The notes under the pieces were generated by a model that was not told the origin of the DNA, made no database searches, and was given only the letters and a program-made list of their open reading frames with translations. Source: CAYWMP01 sp964459445 (GTDB taxonomy: Bacteria > Desulfobacterota > DSM-4660 > Desulfatiglandales > HGW-15). From it: 59,240 nucleotides of DNA. This document shows, piece by piece, positions 8,813-18,250 of this stretch; the stretch's first letter is position 1; every line of letters begins with the position of its first letter. The stretch is from the NCBI GenBank assembly GCA_964459445.1, contig CAYWMP010000011.1, forward strand, positions 1 through 59,240, written 5' to 3'. The position numbers and the translations under genes were made by a program.

Positions 8813-9454
8813 TCAGCGTGAAAGTGTTATTTCGGCCAACTGATTAACCGCAGACGCAGCAAGCGCCGATCCACCCTTTCGCCCCCGGATCGTGATGTAG
8901 GGAATCTCATCCTGTTCCATGAGCAGATCCTTGGATTCAGCGGCGTTTACGAAACCCACCGGCATACCCACAATCAGGGCCGGTTTGTATTCTCCATCCT
9001 TGATTAAATTCAAAAGCCGGAGAAGCGCGGTAGGCGCGTTGCCGACCACATAGATGCCACCCTCCATATTTGGAAGCGCAAAATCCACTGCAGCCGATGC
9101 GCGCGTGGTATTATCCTTGGCGGCCTTTTCAATGATTTCCGGTGCTCCAATATAACTGGACACGGTACATCCCAGTTTCTCCATGCGACGGGCCGTAATG
9201 CCCATGCGGGCCATTTCCGTATCGGTCACGATCTTGCAGCCCTTAAGCAACGAATCAATCCCCTTCCTTACGGCATGGGTATGGAATCGGACCAAAGACA
9301 GGAGTTCAAAATCCGCAGTGGTGTGAATCATCCTCCGCACAACAAGCCATTCATCACCCTCAAAGGGGCGCGGGTCAGGCACTTCAGAATCAATAATCTC
9401 AAAAGAACTTTTCTCAATTGCCCCAGGTTCAAAGGGGCCGACAATATTGTTCAT
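8813..9454 (-). CDS. cbiC: Precorrin-8X / cobalt-precorrin-8 methylmutase
   Basis: Moves a methyl group from C11 to C12 to form (cobalt-)hydrogenobyrinate. The catalytic histidine is H44 in MIHTTAD. Conserved segments DTEMARMGI, AVDFALPNMEGG, NAPTALLRL and GMPVGFVNAAESK cover the whole 213-aa protein. It is the first gene of the cbiC-cbiD-cbiET group; about 480 non-coding bases with strong hairpins separate it from cbiA upstream. Confidence 0.95.
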   Translation of the reverse strand: MNNIVGPFEPGAIEKSSFEIIDSEVPDPRPFEGDEWLVVRRMIHTTADFELLSLVRFHTHAVRKGIDSLLKGCKIVTDTEMARMGITARRMEKLGCTVSSYIGAPEIIEKAAKDNTTRASAAVDFALPNMEGGIYVVGNAPTALLRLLNLIKDGEYKPALIVGMPVGFVNAAESKDLLMEQDEIPYITIRGRKGGSALAASAVNQLAEITLSR

Positions 9455-9936
9455 GGTGTCTCCATTCGTTATATTTCACTTGGGAAAGAATATTAGACAG
9501 GATAACGGGATCAACAAGTCATTTACAGTTACGAATATGAAAATCGTCAAAAAGTACCGCCTATAGCGGCGTTTCGATATGGTTATATCGAAACCAATGA
9601 GGAGCACTTGAATGACAATAGTAGGTTAACCTATTCTTGCCATTCAAGTGTTCCTCATAATGCTTTTAGACGATCTATTCAAATAACCGCCCATCAAGGA
9701 TAAAAGAATTGAGATGCTTCGTGAAAGACAAATCATCTTGTCAATCATGTTTATCCGTCTGTTTTAACTGAACGGTTACCTCCATTCTAATCTGTTCTTT
9801 AGGTGTTGTTTTTAATTATACACTTATGATTCAGATCCAACTGTTTTCTGATTGTCCCAAGAATTCCTTACCGCGGATGTTAGGTACTCTTGCCGACAGA
9901 CCACCAGCTACTGACCTCTGATTTCAGACCTCAGGC
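9455..9936. other. 482-bp non-coding gap inside the cobalamin cluster
   Basis: No gene is visible between cbiA and cbiC. The left half carries three back-to-back hairpins (separate entry); the rest is AT-rich and unremarkable. I looked for a cobalamin riboswitch on the minus strand upstream of cbiC and saw no convincing B12 box. Confidence 0.6.
9557..9658. repeat. Cluster of three adjacent inverted repeats, including a 62-bp near-palindrome
   Basis: First, CCGC-CTATA-GCGG at 9557-9569. Second, a perfect 10-bp stem with a 4-base loop at 9571-9594 (GTTTCGATAT / ATATCGAAAC). Third, a near-perfect palindrome at 9597-9658, centred on GGTTAACC with outer arms starting ATGAGGA and few mismatches across 31-base halves. 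It could be a REP-like or mobile-element remnant, or a transcript-processing or termination structure between cbiA and cbiC. Confidence 0.7.
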
Positions 9937-11325
9937 CTACCCATACTTCCTGCAAAAGTCCACAAAATGATTGGCCACCTCAGGATTCGACCCCCAGTGA
10001 AGGTGGACGTAAGACCCCAGGACATTCTGTTTCCTAAATCCTTCAGGGCCTTTGGCGGAAGATTTGCGATCCGACATCCTGTATATGGCGTCAGGCATCG
10101 TTCCCTTTTCCAATATGCTCGAGTAGTGAAATTCGTGTCCTCGGACTTTTGTGTCAGCAGGGCCCAGAATGCTCTCCTTTTGAGTCACAACCTCGCGGTA
10201 TCCCAAGGCCTTTAGCTTTTTTTCCATTCGGGCGCCAACTGGGTATATGCCGGCCATCGGGTAGACGTTACCGTCCATATCATGGATTTCCTGCATCAGG
10301 TACATGAATCCGCCACATTCCGCATAGATGGGTTTGTCTTCAGAGGCGAATCGTCTTACGGCTTCTAACATCTCACTGTTTTCCGACAAGGCTCTGCAAT
10401 TCAGTTCAGGGTACCCTCCGCCTAATAGGAGCCCTTGGACATTATCGGGCAGTCTATTTGATCGGATCGGCGAAAAGGGAACCAATTCTGCGCCGGCTTC
10501 CTCTAAGTATCTAAGATTCTCCGGATAGTAGAAGGAAAAGGCCTCATCCCGTGCAAGTCCGATTCGCACAGGGTCTTTTTCGGAACCCTCCTTTTTTACT
10601 TGCAAGGGCGAGACTGCCGTGGACTTATCGTTCTCCAGCAACAATTCCATATTCAGATTGGTCTCAATCCATTGAGCCAGGTTCTCCTTCTGCTTTTCTG
10701 CAATCCGGAAATCCTCATCAATAACGAGACCCAGGTGCCTGGAAGGAATATTGAACATTTCATCTCTGGGCAAATATCCAAGGACTGGGATGTCGAGAAG
10801 GGAAGACATCGCCTCATCAATAATCTGTTTATGAACTAGGCTTCCTATGCGGTTGAAGATAATGCCGGAGATGGGCAATTCGCTATCGAAAAGGGCAAAG
10901 CCCTGAGCGATAGCCGCGGCCGATCTTGCCATGGATCGTGCATCGATGACGAGCACGACCGGTATGTCCAGCCATTTTGCCATCTGGGCGGTGGAACCGG
11001 ATTCGTCATTCCCGGAAAAGCCGTCAAAGACACCCATGACCCCTTCAACCACAGCGATATCGGCGCCCTGGATATATCGGGAAAAGATCTCTTCATTTTG
11101 ATTGCGTTCGAGCATCCAACCATCCAGGTTGTGGGAATCCCTCCCCGTTATTCGCCTATGATGCCCGGGATCAATAAAGTCAGGTCCAACCTTGAAGGGT
11201 TGAACAGTCAACCCCCTTTTCGTGAGGGCAGACATAATCCCCAGAGTGACCGTCGTCTTCCCGCACCCACTATGAGTTCCGGCGATGCAGAGCGCGGCCA
11301 TGTGTTTTTTCTCAGCTGCAACCAT
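9937..11325 (-). CDS. cbiA: Cobyrinate a,c-diamide synthase
   Basis: ATP- and glutamine-dependent amidation of the a and c acetate side chains of cobyrinate. The P-loop is GTHSGCGKTT at 16-25 in an N-terminal dethiobiotin-synthase-like domain (VGPDFIDPGHH at 47-56). The C-terminal class I glutamine amidotransferase has the nucleophile C337 in YAECGGF. 462 aa is normal. ATG 11325 has no strong ribosome site; an internal ATG eight codons in (11301) is possible and would still keep the P-loop. Follows cbiP by 40 bases. Confidence 0.95.
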   Translation of the reverse strand: MVAAEKKHMAALCIAGTHSGCGKTTVTLGIMSALTKRGLTVQPFKVGPDFIDPGHHRRITGRDSHNLDGWMLERNQNEEIFSRYIQGADIAVVEGVMGVFDGFSGNDESGSTAQMAKWLDIPVVLVIDARSMARSAAAIAQGFALFDSELPISGIIFNRIGSLVHKQIIDEAMSSLLDIPVLGYLPRDEMFNIPSRHLGLVIDEDFRIAEKQKENLAQWIETNLNMELLLENDKSTAVSPLQVKKEGSEKDPVRIGLARDEAFSFYYPENLRYLEEAGAELVPFSPIRSNRLPDNVQGLLLGGGYPELNCRALSENSEMLEAVRRFASEDKPIYAECGGFMYLMQEIHDMDGNVYPMAGIYPVGARMEKKLKALGYREVVTQKESILGPADTKVRGHEFHYSSILEKGTMPDAIYRMSDRKSSAKGPEGFRKQNVLGSYVHLHWGSNPEVANHFVDFCRKYG

Positions 11326-11365
11326 TATCAGTCAAGAAGCCTTCGTGTTAGAAAATCAGTAATCC

Positions 11366-12862
11366 TCAGAGATGGCCAATAATCCTGTCTACATCACAGT
11401 GCGTTTCAAAGTGATCGGCCAGCCGATCGTATTGATGAAAGCGAGCAAGCCTCCCCTGCTTAGGTCGTTTTGCCTTAATGCTTTTCTTTTTTCGAATCCT
11501 GTTGAGGTAATCGCCCCTGAAGCCGGGGGAATCCAGGATGCCGTGGACATAGGTCCCGCAGACCCTGAAATTGCCTACGCACCAGCCATCGTCCCAGACC
11601 TTTCTTTGTCCGGGCTCGCGGATAGTCAGGAATGATTGCCCGCTGTTCTTCAGGACTCGGCTAAGACCCATGTGGATTTCATAACCGCCCACACGGTTCT
11701 TATTCACGAGACAGGTCCCGTTGACCTTTCTGACAATCTTGTTTCCCTCCAACACGGTTTCTATGGGTAAAAGACCCAGCCCTTTCACGGATTTCGTGGT
11801 CGATTCAACGCCCAAAGGGTCCTTCATCCTTTCACCCAGGAGTTGATAGCCCCCACAGATTCCGAGAACCCAACGGCCGGATTCCGAGAATGTTTTAATC
11901 GCCCTTTTCCATCCGGAACGCCCCAGCCAAAGCGCATCCTCCATGACATTTTTAGTGCCCGGCAATACAAGCACATCATAATCTTTTGTGAGTTCCTGGG
12001 GTCTGAAAAGATAGTTGACCACCACATCCGGTTCTCTTTCAACGATTGCGAGGTCTGTAAAATTAGAGATGGTCGGGAGTTTCAGCACGGCAACGTTTAC
12101 GGTTTTAGGGCCGATGGGTTTGGGTTCCCATTTATCCTCCTGTACCGCCACCGAATCCTCGGGATCGATCAATATGTCCTCATAAAAGGGGATAAGCCCA
12201 AATACGGGCTTCTTTGTTTTCTTTTCGATATACTCGATGCCTGATTCGAAAAGCCGGGAATCGCCACGGAATTTGTTAATGATAAAGCCGATCGTGAATT
12301 CCTTTTCCTTTCTGTTCATCAGATGGTGGCTGCCTATGATTTGGGCAAATACGCCCCCCCGGTCGATATCGGCAACCGGGATGCAGGGGGCGCCAACGGC
12401 CATGGCCATGGAGAAATTGACCAGATCGTTGTCTTTGAGGTTCATCTCGCAACAGCTCCCCGCACCCTCCATGACAATAACATCGTACTCCTCGGCCAGT
12501 TTTTCATAGGAGTTCAGAACGGTTTCTCTGAGACGTGGTTTGAATTTATGATAGTTCATGGCCTCCATCTGTCCGAAGACCTTGCCCTGGAGAATGATTT
12601 GGGAGCCGAGTCCGGAAGAGGGTTTTAAGAGAATGGGATTCATGTGCACGGAGGGCAGAAGCCCGGCCGCCTCAGCCTGGACGATCTGCGCCCTTCCGAT
12701 TTCCCCACCCTCGACGGTCACGAAGGAGTTGTTGGACATATTCTGGGCCTTGAAAGGAGCTACCTTATAGCCCCTTCTTTTGAATATCCGGCAGAATGCT
12801 GTGGCGGCAATGGATTTACCTACATCGCTGCCTGTCCCCAGAAACATGATTGCCTTAGCCAT
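11366..12862 (-). CDS. cbiP: Cobyric acid synthase
   Basis: Amidates the b, d, e and g positions of adenosylcobyrinate a,c-diamide using glutamine and ATP. The N-terminal P-loop is GTGSDVGKS at 9-17, with PFKAQNMSNNSFVT next. The C-terminal triad-type amidotransferase has its cysteine in GICGGYQLLG, with a histidine in the TYVHGILDS segment. 498 aa is full length. First gene of the cbiP-cbiA pair; the upstream sequence shows no recognisable cobalamin riboswitch. Confidence 0.95.
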   Translation of the reverse strand: MAKAIMFLGTGSDVGKSIAATAFCRIFKRRGYKVAPFKAQNMSNNSFVTVEGGEIGRAQIVQAEAAGLLPSVHMNPILLKPSSGLGSQIILQGKVFGQMEAMNYHKFKPRLRETVLNSYEKLAEEYDVIVMEGAGSCCEMNLKDNDLVNFSMAMAVGAPCIPVADIDRGGVFAQIIGSHHLMNRKEKEFTIGFIINKFRGDSRLFESGIEYIEKKTKKPVFGLIPFYEDILIDPEDSVAVQEDKWEPKPIGPKTVNVAVLKLPTISNFTDLAIVEREPDVVVNYLFRPQELTKDYDVLVLPGTKNVMEDALWLGRSGWKRAIKTFSESGRWVLGICGGYQLLGERMKDPLGVESTTKSVKGLGLLPIETVLEGNKIVRKVNGTCLVNKNRVGGYEIHMGLSRVLKNSGQSFLTIREPGQRKVWDDGWCVGNFRVCGTYVHGILDSPGFRGDYLNRIRKKKSIKAKRPKQGRLARFHQYDRLADHFETHCDVDRIIGHL

Positions 12863-13307
12863 CAGTCGGGTATCTCCAATTTATTGAACCAATTGAGCCC
12901 AAATTCTCAATTGCCCGCCCCAACTTCAAGCGGGCTAACTCGCAACGAGAATCCAGCAACAAATTTTCACTATATTGGAAACAGAATCTTGGGGCAAGAT
13001 CAATAGGGCGTGGAAAATCCAAATAACAAATCCCAAATGACAAATAAACCCCAATCCATCCTCCGTAGCCCGCCCTCCATAGCATTGCGGCGGATAGGCA
13101 GTCTACTGTGGAGGACGGGTGTCCGAAAAAAAACCCTTTGGGTCATTTGAATTTTGTTTGTAGTTTGATGCTTGAAATTTGGGATTTCTGCGTCTCCAGG
13201 AAATGGTTCAATGCGAAGCACACTTCCCGAATTTCACCATCCTCCGCCAGATAAAAAATTTCGCTTACGAGGAGCAAAGGCGTTTGAATGTTGACAACTT
13301 ATTTTTT
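12863..13307. other. Non-coding spacer between lon and cbiP with nested inverted repeats
   Basis: No gene is visible. Arms AAATCCCAAAT (13028-13038) and ATTTGGGATTT (13177-13187) enclose a second, imperfect GC-rich inverted repeat (CCCGCCCTCCATAG near 13067-13080, with its partner near 13109-13118). The look is that of a degenerate dispersed intergenic repeat. The remainder up to 13307 shows nothing I can name. Confidence 0.55.
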
Positions 13308-13476
13308 AGCAGGCTGTCGAGAAATGCCCAGATGCAAGGCGCATGAGATCTCGAGGAATGAGTCGTACATTGAAAGTACGTCGCAATGACGAGAGACGAG
13401 TGGAACGCAGCCCTTCGACTTTGCTCAGGGCCGTTTGCGTGTCGAACGGCAGATGGGCGTTTTCCGACAGCCTGCT
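13308..13476 (-). repeat. MITE-like repeat, copy 1 (169 bp), abutting the lon stop codon
   Basis: Termini are inverted: both ends read AGCAGGCTGTCG inwards and about 22 of the first 27 positions match. The middle holds a hairpin around GACGTAC / GTAC. The element ends one base from the TAG stop of lon. The same sequence, diverged, recurs at 35766-35933 and 56637-56838. It is too short to encode a transposase, hence MITE-like. TTTTTT flanks the distal end. Confidence 0.8.
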
Positions 13477-13477
13477 G

Positions 13478-15820
13478 CTAGGCGCAGGTGGCCCCTACTG
13501 GCTCATCCAAAGCCAAATCCAGAACATCCTCCATTTTATTTACCAGATGGAAGTGAACCCTTTCCTTGATTTTGTCGGGTATTTCTTCAAGATCCTTTTT
13601 GTTCCTCTCGGGCAGGATGACCTCTTTGATTCCGCTCCGGTTGGCAGCCAGGATCTTCTCCTTTATGCCGCCTACAGGAAGAATAGAGCCGCGGAGTGTC
13701 ACTTCGCCGGTCATAGCCAGATCTGCCTTGATGGGCCTGCAGGTGAGCAGTGAGGCAAGGGCCGTGAGCATTGTAACGCCGGCTGAGGGGCCGTCTTTGG
13801 GAATCGCGCCGGCAGGCACGTGGATATGGAGATCGTGTCTATCAAAGAAATCCTCAGAGATACCGAGATTGTTGGCTTTGGATCTCAGATAGCTGAGAGC
13901 GGCCTGCGCGGACTCCTTCATCACGTCTCCCAATTGCCCCGTCAGGACAAGGGATTTTTGACCGGGCATCATCGTCGCCTCCACAAACAGGATATCCCCG
14001 CCGGCAGGAGTCCAGGCCATGCCTGTGGCCACGCCGGGTACAAAAGAGCGTTCTCTCATATCTGATGTGAATTTATGAATCCCTAGATAGTCATAGATTT
14101 TTTTGGCCGTAATGACGAATTTCCTATTTTCGCCTTCGGCAATTCTTCTGGCAAGCCCTCTGCAAACGCTTCCAATCTCTCTTTCGAGGTTTCTAAGGCC
14201 CGCCTCCCTGGTGTATTCCCTGATAATCTTCTGAACCGCTGCTTTTCTGAATGAGATCATTTTAGAATCGAGTCCATGCTCTTTGATTTGCCGAGGGATT
14301 AGGAATTTATTTGCAATCTTGATCTTCTCCTCTTCCGTATAGCCTGATAGCTCAAGCACCTCCATCCTGTCGAGCAGCGGGGGGGGGATGGGGTCTAATT
14401 GATTGGCCGTGGTAATAAACATGACTCTGGAAAGGTCGAATTCAATTTCAAGATAATGATCTGAAAAAGAAAAATTCTGTTCAGGGTCCAACGCCTCCAA
14501 CAGGGCTGCGGAAGGATCACCGCGGAAATCCATCCCGATCTTGTCCACCTCATCCAGCATGAATACCGGGTTATTACTTTCTGCCTTTTTGAGCCCCTGG
14601 ATGATCCTCCCGGGCAGAGAGCCCACATAGGTTCTGCGATGGCCCCTGACCTCGGCCTCGTCCCTCACACCGCCTAAAGAGATACGAACGAATTGGCGAC
14701 CCAGGGCCTCGGCAACCGAGCGACCCAGACTGGTCTTACCGGTTCCCGGCGGACCCACAAGACAGAGAATGGGACCCTTGTGATCGGGATTGAGTTTTCG
14801 GACTGCGAGATATTCGAGAATCCTCTTTTTGACCTTTTCAAGATCGTAGTGGTGTTTATTCAATACTCTTTCAGCCTTTTTGATGTTGAACTTATCGGGC
14901 GTGCTTTCCGACCAGGGGAGTTCCAGAATCCAATCAAGGTAGTTCAATGAAACCGTGTATTCGGCAGAGGATGGGTTCATCTTGGTGAGCTTATTGATCT
15001 CTTTATCAGCTACCTTATAGGGGGCTTCCGGCAGATTTTTTCCCTCCAACCGCTCCCTCAGTTCCTGAATATCGGATGGTTCATCCCCATCCATGCCCAA
15101 TTCCTTTTTTATGGCTTTGAGCTGTTCCTTCAAGTAAAATTCTCTTTGTGTCTTATCAATGCCCTTCTTTACTTTATTCTGAATCGTTTTTTCCATGCTG
15201 TTGAATTCAATTTCCTTATTGAGGATTTGAATGAGAGTTTTTAGACGCTGCTTGAGGTTGAGGCTTTCGAGGATCTCCTGCTTTTTATGTCCTTCTATAT
15301 TGAGAGTGGAAACGATCATATCAGCCAAAGGCCCCGGATCTTCCGTGCTTTCGGCAAGGGGCACCATTTGATCAGGGAGATGGGCAGAGAATTTTACAAC
15401 CTTCTTAAATAGTTTCAACACCTTTTCGGTTAAGGCATTTAAATCCTCATCCAGTTCCTCGATCTCCTTCAATTCCCGGATCCTGGCTTTGTAATAGGGC
15501 TCGCGAGAAACAACTTCGCCGATATTGGCACGAGACAAACCCTGAATCACCAAAACCGTTCCCTCATCACTTTTGGATATCTTAATAGCCAACCCTATCG
15601 TCCCGATTCGATGAAAACCAGGCGATTTATCGCCTTCAACCTTTTCGTCCTCAAACATGGCAACAACCAGAAGTTTGTCCTTAGTCATGATCTCATTAGC
15701 CATCCGGACATAGGCTTCGTCTTTAAGAATAAAGGGCATGATCATATTGGGAAACAACACGGCATTCTTGACTGTGAGTATCGGTAAAATTTCAGGTATT
15801 TTTTTTGGTGTCTTTTTCAT
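13478..15820 (-). CDS. lon: ATP-dependent Lon protease
   Basis: Cytoplasmic AAA+ serine protease for misfolded and regulatory proteins. N-terminal LON substrate domain about 1-210 (LPILTVKNAVLFPNMIMPF), coiled region, AAA+ module with Walker A GPPGTGKTS and Walker B VFMLDEVDK, and a C-terminal protease domain with the Ser-Lys dyad: S679 in KDGPSAG and, by alignment with E. coli Lon, K722 in GGIKEK. 780 aa is typical. GGGAGGGG precedes the ATG. The gene ends directly against a MITE-like repeat, which may serve as its terminator. I saw no clear heat-shock promoter upstream. Confidence 0.97.
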   Translation of the reverse strand: MKKTPKKIPEILPILTVKNAVLFPNMIMPFILKDEAYVRMANEIMTKDKLLVVAMFEDEKVEGDKSPGFHRIGTIGLAIKISKSDEGTVLVIQGLSRANIGEVVSREPYYKARIRELKEIEELDEDLNALTEKVLKLFKKVVKFSAHLPDQMVPLAESTEDPGPLADMIVSTLNIEGHKKQEILESLNLKQRLKTLIQILNKEIEFNSMEKTIQNKVKKGIDKTQREFYLKEQLKAIKKELGMDGDEPSDIQELRERLEGKNLPEAPYKVADKEINKLTKMNPSSAEYTVSLNYLDWILELPWSESTPDKFNIKKAERVLNKHHYDLEKVKKRILEYLAVRKLNPDHKGPILCLVGPPGTGKTSLGRSVAEALGRQFVRISLGGVRDEAEVRGHRRTYVGSLPGRIIQGLKKAESNNPVFMLDEVDKIGMDFRGDPSAALLEALDPEQNFSFSDHYLEIEFDLSRVMFITTANQLDPIPPPLLDRMEVLELSGYTEEEKIKIANKFLIPRQIKEHGLDSKMISFRKAAVQKIIREYTREAGLRNLEREIGSVCRGLARRIAEGENRKFVITAKKIYDYLGIHKFTSDMRERSFVPGVATGMAWTPAGGDILFVEATMMPGQKSLVLTGQLGDVMKESAQAALSYLRSKANNLGISEDFFDRHDLHIHVPAGAIPKDGPSAGVTMLTALASLLTCRPIKADLAMTGEVTLRGSILPVGGIKEKILAANRSGIKEVILPERNKKDLEEIPDKIKERVHFHLVNKMEDVLDLALDEPVGATCA

Positions 15821-16230
15821 TGACCCCTCCCGGGGAAAGGAAGTCTATAACCCCGCAGAAATGTTTGAAGCTTTTGGGATTAAAATAACCATCTGAGGGA
15901 GTTAGTAAAGGCACGGGACAAGTTGGTTTGGAGGGGGGCTGTGGAACTTGGGTCAGGGTTTTATTATTGGCAAATGGATTGACTTTGTTAATATAGTGAC
16001 AGGATAAGGGCATTAAGTATCCAATATAGGGGAACTATAACCACGTCACCTGTCGAGGAAATAAAAATTTGCCAGGCCGCAAGCAGGCTGCAAAAAGGCT
16101 GGAGCGAGCCCACAAGCTTTCACAGGAATTTGAGGAGGTATGAGATCAACTGGATCATTTGTCAAAGATAAAGATAGGTCAAACAGGTAAAAAAGCAGCA
16201 TTCGTGCAAATATTGTAGAACGAGACAAAT
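15821..16230. other. Divergent intergenic region between lon and the acyltransferase gene
   Basis: It must hold the lon promoter (minus) and that of the acyltransferase (plus), but no confident -10/-35 pair stands out. A 37-codon open stretch on the plus strand ending near 16173 contains FHRNLRRYEINWIICQR-like sequence without a good start. I do not recognise it and treat it as non-coding or a remnant. Confidence 0.4.
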
Positions 16231-17430
16231 ATGGACAAGCATAACAATAGCCCAAAGGAGTTCGAAGATATTCGTTGTATGCACGATTGGGAGTTGCCCC
16301 AAGTCGTCGAAAGTCTGCTCGCCAATAGAGAAGCAATCAAATTTATAAAATCCTTTGATATTTCTTTTGATACACGGATTTTTGTGCCCAAGTTGCGGGC
16401 TGTTCAGACAGTGACCCAATGCCAGATCGAGGTAATGGCGCCCCTGTTCGAACAGATTATCGATCGCTCGGTGACCGAGTTGACGGTCTCGGGTATCGAA
16501 CGGGTGCCCCAGGATCGTGCTGTGGTGTTCATGTCGAACCATCGTGATATCGTCCTGGACTCCGCCTTGATCAACATATTGCTGAGCCGCCACGGGCGAA
16601 AGATGGGCAACGCCGGCATCGGCAACAACCTGCTGATGAACCCAACCATCTCGAATATTTTCAAGCTGCTGAAATGTTTCTTCATTCGAAGGGATTTGGC
16701 GGGAAAAGAGCAGATCAAATACCTGCGGCGGGTTTCGACCTACATCTATCACACGGTTACCAATCTAAACGAATCGATTTGGATCGCGCAGGATTCCGGG
16801 CGGGCCAAAGATGGCAACGATAAAACCAATACAGCGATTTTAAAGATGCTGTCAATGAGCAAAACCGGCGACGCAATCGACCACTTGCGTTCGCTTTGCC
16901 TTGTTCCGGTATCCTGCTCCTACGAATGGGATCCCTGCGATCTGTTCAAAGTACGAGAAGTGTTAAGCGCGCGGCAAAACGTAACCTACGTTAAAGCCGA
17001 AAACGAGGACATGGTGAGCATTCACGCCGGGATTTGTGAGTCCAAAGGGCGCATTCACATCGCCTTCGGTGAGCCGCTTCTCGATACCTTGACACCGTGC
17101 GCCGAGTTGCCGTCCAAAGAGAAGTTTTCCTGTATGGCGTCTTTGGTCGATCACTTCATCTGGAGCCAATATCGCTTGTGGCCGCCCAATTACATCGCCG
17201 CAGATTTACTGTCGAACAGTGATCGGTTTGCGGACCACTACAGCAAAGCCGAGAGGTTGACGTTTCTCGATCGATTGTCCCAGCGAGTGCCGGATTCGAA
17301 TCCGGACTCGTCGGCCTTAAAGCAGCTATTCTTGTCATTTTACGCCAATCCGCTCCACAATCAGTTGAGCTGCCGCGAAGACGAATCCCCAACGGATAGA
17401 GTTACCGGGGAGGACAAAAGGAGGGTCTAA
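16231..17430 (+). CDS. PlsC-like glycerolipid acyltransferase family protein
   Basis: Probable membrane-associated acyltransferase of the glycerol-3-phosphate/1-acylglycerol-3-phosphate type. The catalytic block NHRDIVLD (103-110) corresponds to the family NHxxxxD motif. FFIRRD (150-155) fits the substrate-binding motif with arginine. IAQDSGRAKDG (185-195) sits where the usual E-G-x-R-S lies, with D for E. The remaining 200 C-terminal residues are not assigned. Substrate cannot be told from sequence. The ribosome site is weak, so the start is uncertain. The stop (TAA, 17428-17430) is one base before the next ATG, whose GGAGG lies inside this gene, so the two genes are co-transcribed. Confidence 0.7.
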   Translation: MDKHNNSPKEFEDIRCMHDWELPQVVESLLANREAIKFIKSFDISFDTRIFVPKLRAVQTVTQCQIEVMAPLFEQIIDRSVTELTVSGIERVPQDRAVVFMSNHRDIVLDSALINILLSRHGRKMGNAGIGNNLLMNPTISNIFKLLKCFFIRRDLAGKEQIKYLRRVSTYIYHTVTNLNESIWIAQDSGRAKDGNDKTNTAILKMLSMSKTGDAIDHLRSLCLVPVSCSYEWDPCDLFKVREVLSARQNVTYVKAENEDMVSIHAGICESKGRIHIAFGEPLLDTLTPCAELPSKEKFSCMASLVDHFIWSQYRLWPPNYIAADLLSNSDRFADHYSKAERLTFLDRLSQRVPDSNPDSSALKQLFLSFYANPLHNQLSCREDESPTDRVTGEDKRRV

Positions 17431-17431
17431 T

Positions 17432-18250
17432 ATGTCTTTAATTACCATAACGGCAGGGATGGGGTGCGGAGGACTGGAGATAGCCAAAAAGGTTGCAAAT
17501 GAGCTCAGCCTAAGCCTTTATGATGATCGCAGGTTCCACGAAGAAGCAATGAACATGGGCATTTCACAGGAAGAGCTGAAAGGTATAGACCAGAAAGCCC
17601 CAGGACTATTAGATCGTCTTTTTGGCCTAAATCCGGAAATATACGTTAATCTGATGGAGGCAATAATTTACAGAATCGCTAGCCGTGGAGAGGGGATTAT
17701 ATTGGGACACGGTGCTCCATTTCTTTTGAGAGACTTTGATTGTGCATTACATGTGAGAATCAACGCATCCGATAACCACCGCATTCAACATCTCATGGAG
17801 GAGAGAGGAAAAAGCCAGAAAGCAGCCGAAAGGATCATTCAAAAGAGCGATAGCGATCGAAGAGGGTTTCTCCAATTTGCCTTTCACATGGACCTGAATG
17901 ATCCCTCTCTCTTTGATGTGATTATTAACCGGGGCAAATTAGGAGCAGATTGGGCGGCGGAGCTTATTGTAAATGCAGCAAAGTCCGAGGAGATTAGGGC
18001 ATGCAGCCTTGGGGCATTAGAGGCCATGGAGAAGTTGTCCCTGGTCAATAAAGTCGAGGCAACGATGCTTAAAAACAATATAAGCCTATCCGATATTCAT
18101 ATTGAAGTGCCTGAAATGGGTGTTGTTAGTATTACGGGATGGCTCAGTCCACTAATGTCCGAGGCTCGACTGGTCGAAATCATAAGGTCCATACCAGGCG
18201 TTTCAGATGTCAAATCCGAGGTATCCAACCTCCCGGGTTCCGAAATCTGA
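17432..18250 (+). CDS. Cytidylate-kinase-like protein with C-terminal BON-like domain
   Basis: Residues 1-200 resemble the cytidylate-kinase-like family: a glycine-rich nucleotide loop GMGCGGLEIAKKVA (9-22), GIILGHGAPFLL in the middle, and an arginine-containing lid (MEERGKSQKAAERII). The loop lacks the classic GKS/T. Residues about 205-272 (SDIHIEVPEMGVVSITGWL ... IIRSIPGVSDVKSEV) look like a BON domain, often linked to membrane or phospholipid association. The pairing with an acyltransferase suggests a lipid-related role, which is inference. GGAGGG overlaps the end of the upstream gene. Confidence 0.65.
   Translation: MSLITITAGMGCGGLEIAKKVANELSLSLYDDRRFHEEAMNMGISQEELKGIDQKAPGLLDRLFGLNPEIYVNLMEAIIYRIASRGEGIILGHGAPFLLRDFDCALHVRINASDNHRIQHLMEERGKSQKAAERIIQKSDSDRRGFLQFAFHMDLNDPSLFDVIINRGKLGADWAAELIVNAAKSEEIRACSLGALEAMEKLSLVNKVEATMLKNNISLSDIHIEVPEMGVVSITGWLSPLMSEARLVEIIRSIPGVSDVKSEVSNLPGSEI

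Noticed and set aside
9597..9658. Integron attC site
   Set aside because: The palindrome is symmetric around GGTTAACC and lacks the paired core sites and extrahelical bases of attC; no integrase is present.
12863..13015. Cobalamin riboswitch upstream of the cbi genes
   Set aside because: I looked for a B12 box and associated helices on the minus strand here and in 9455-9936 and saw none that was convincing.
16140..16190. 16-codon ORF with a GAGGAGGT directly before ATG
   Set aside because: The ribosome site touches the start codon with no spacing, and the peptide has no recognisable features.
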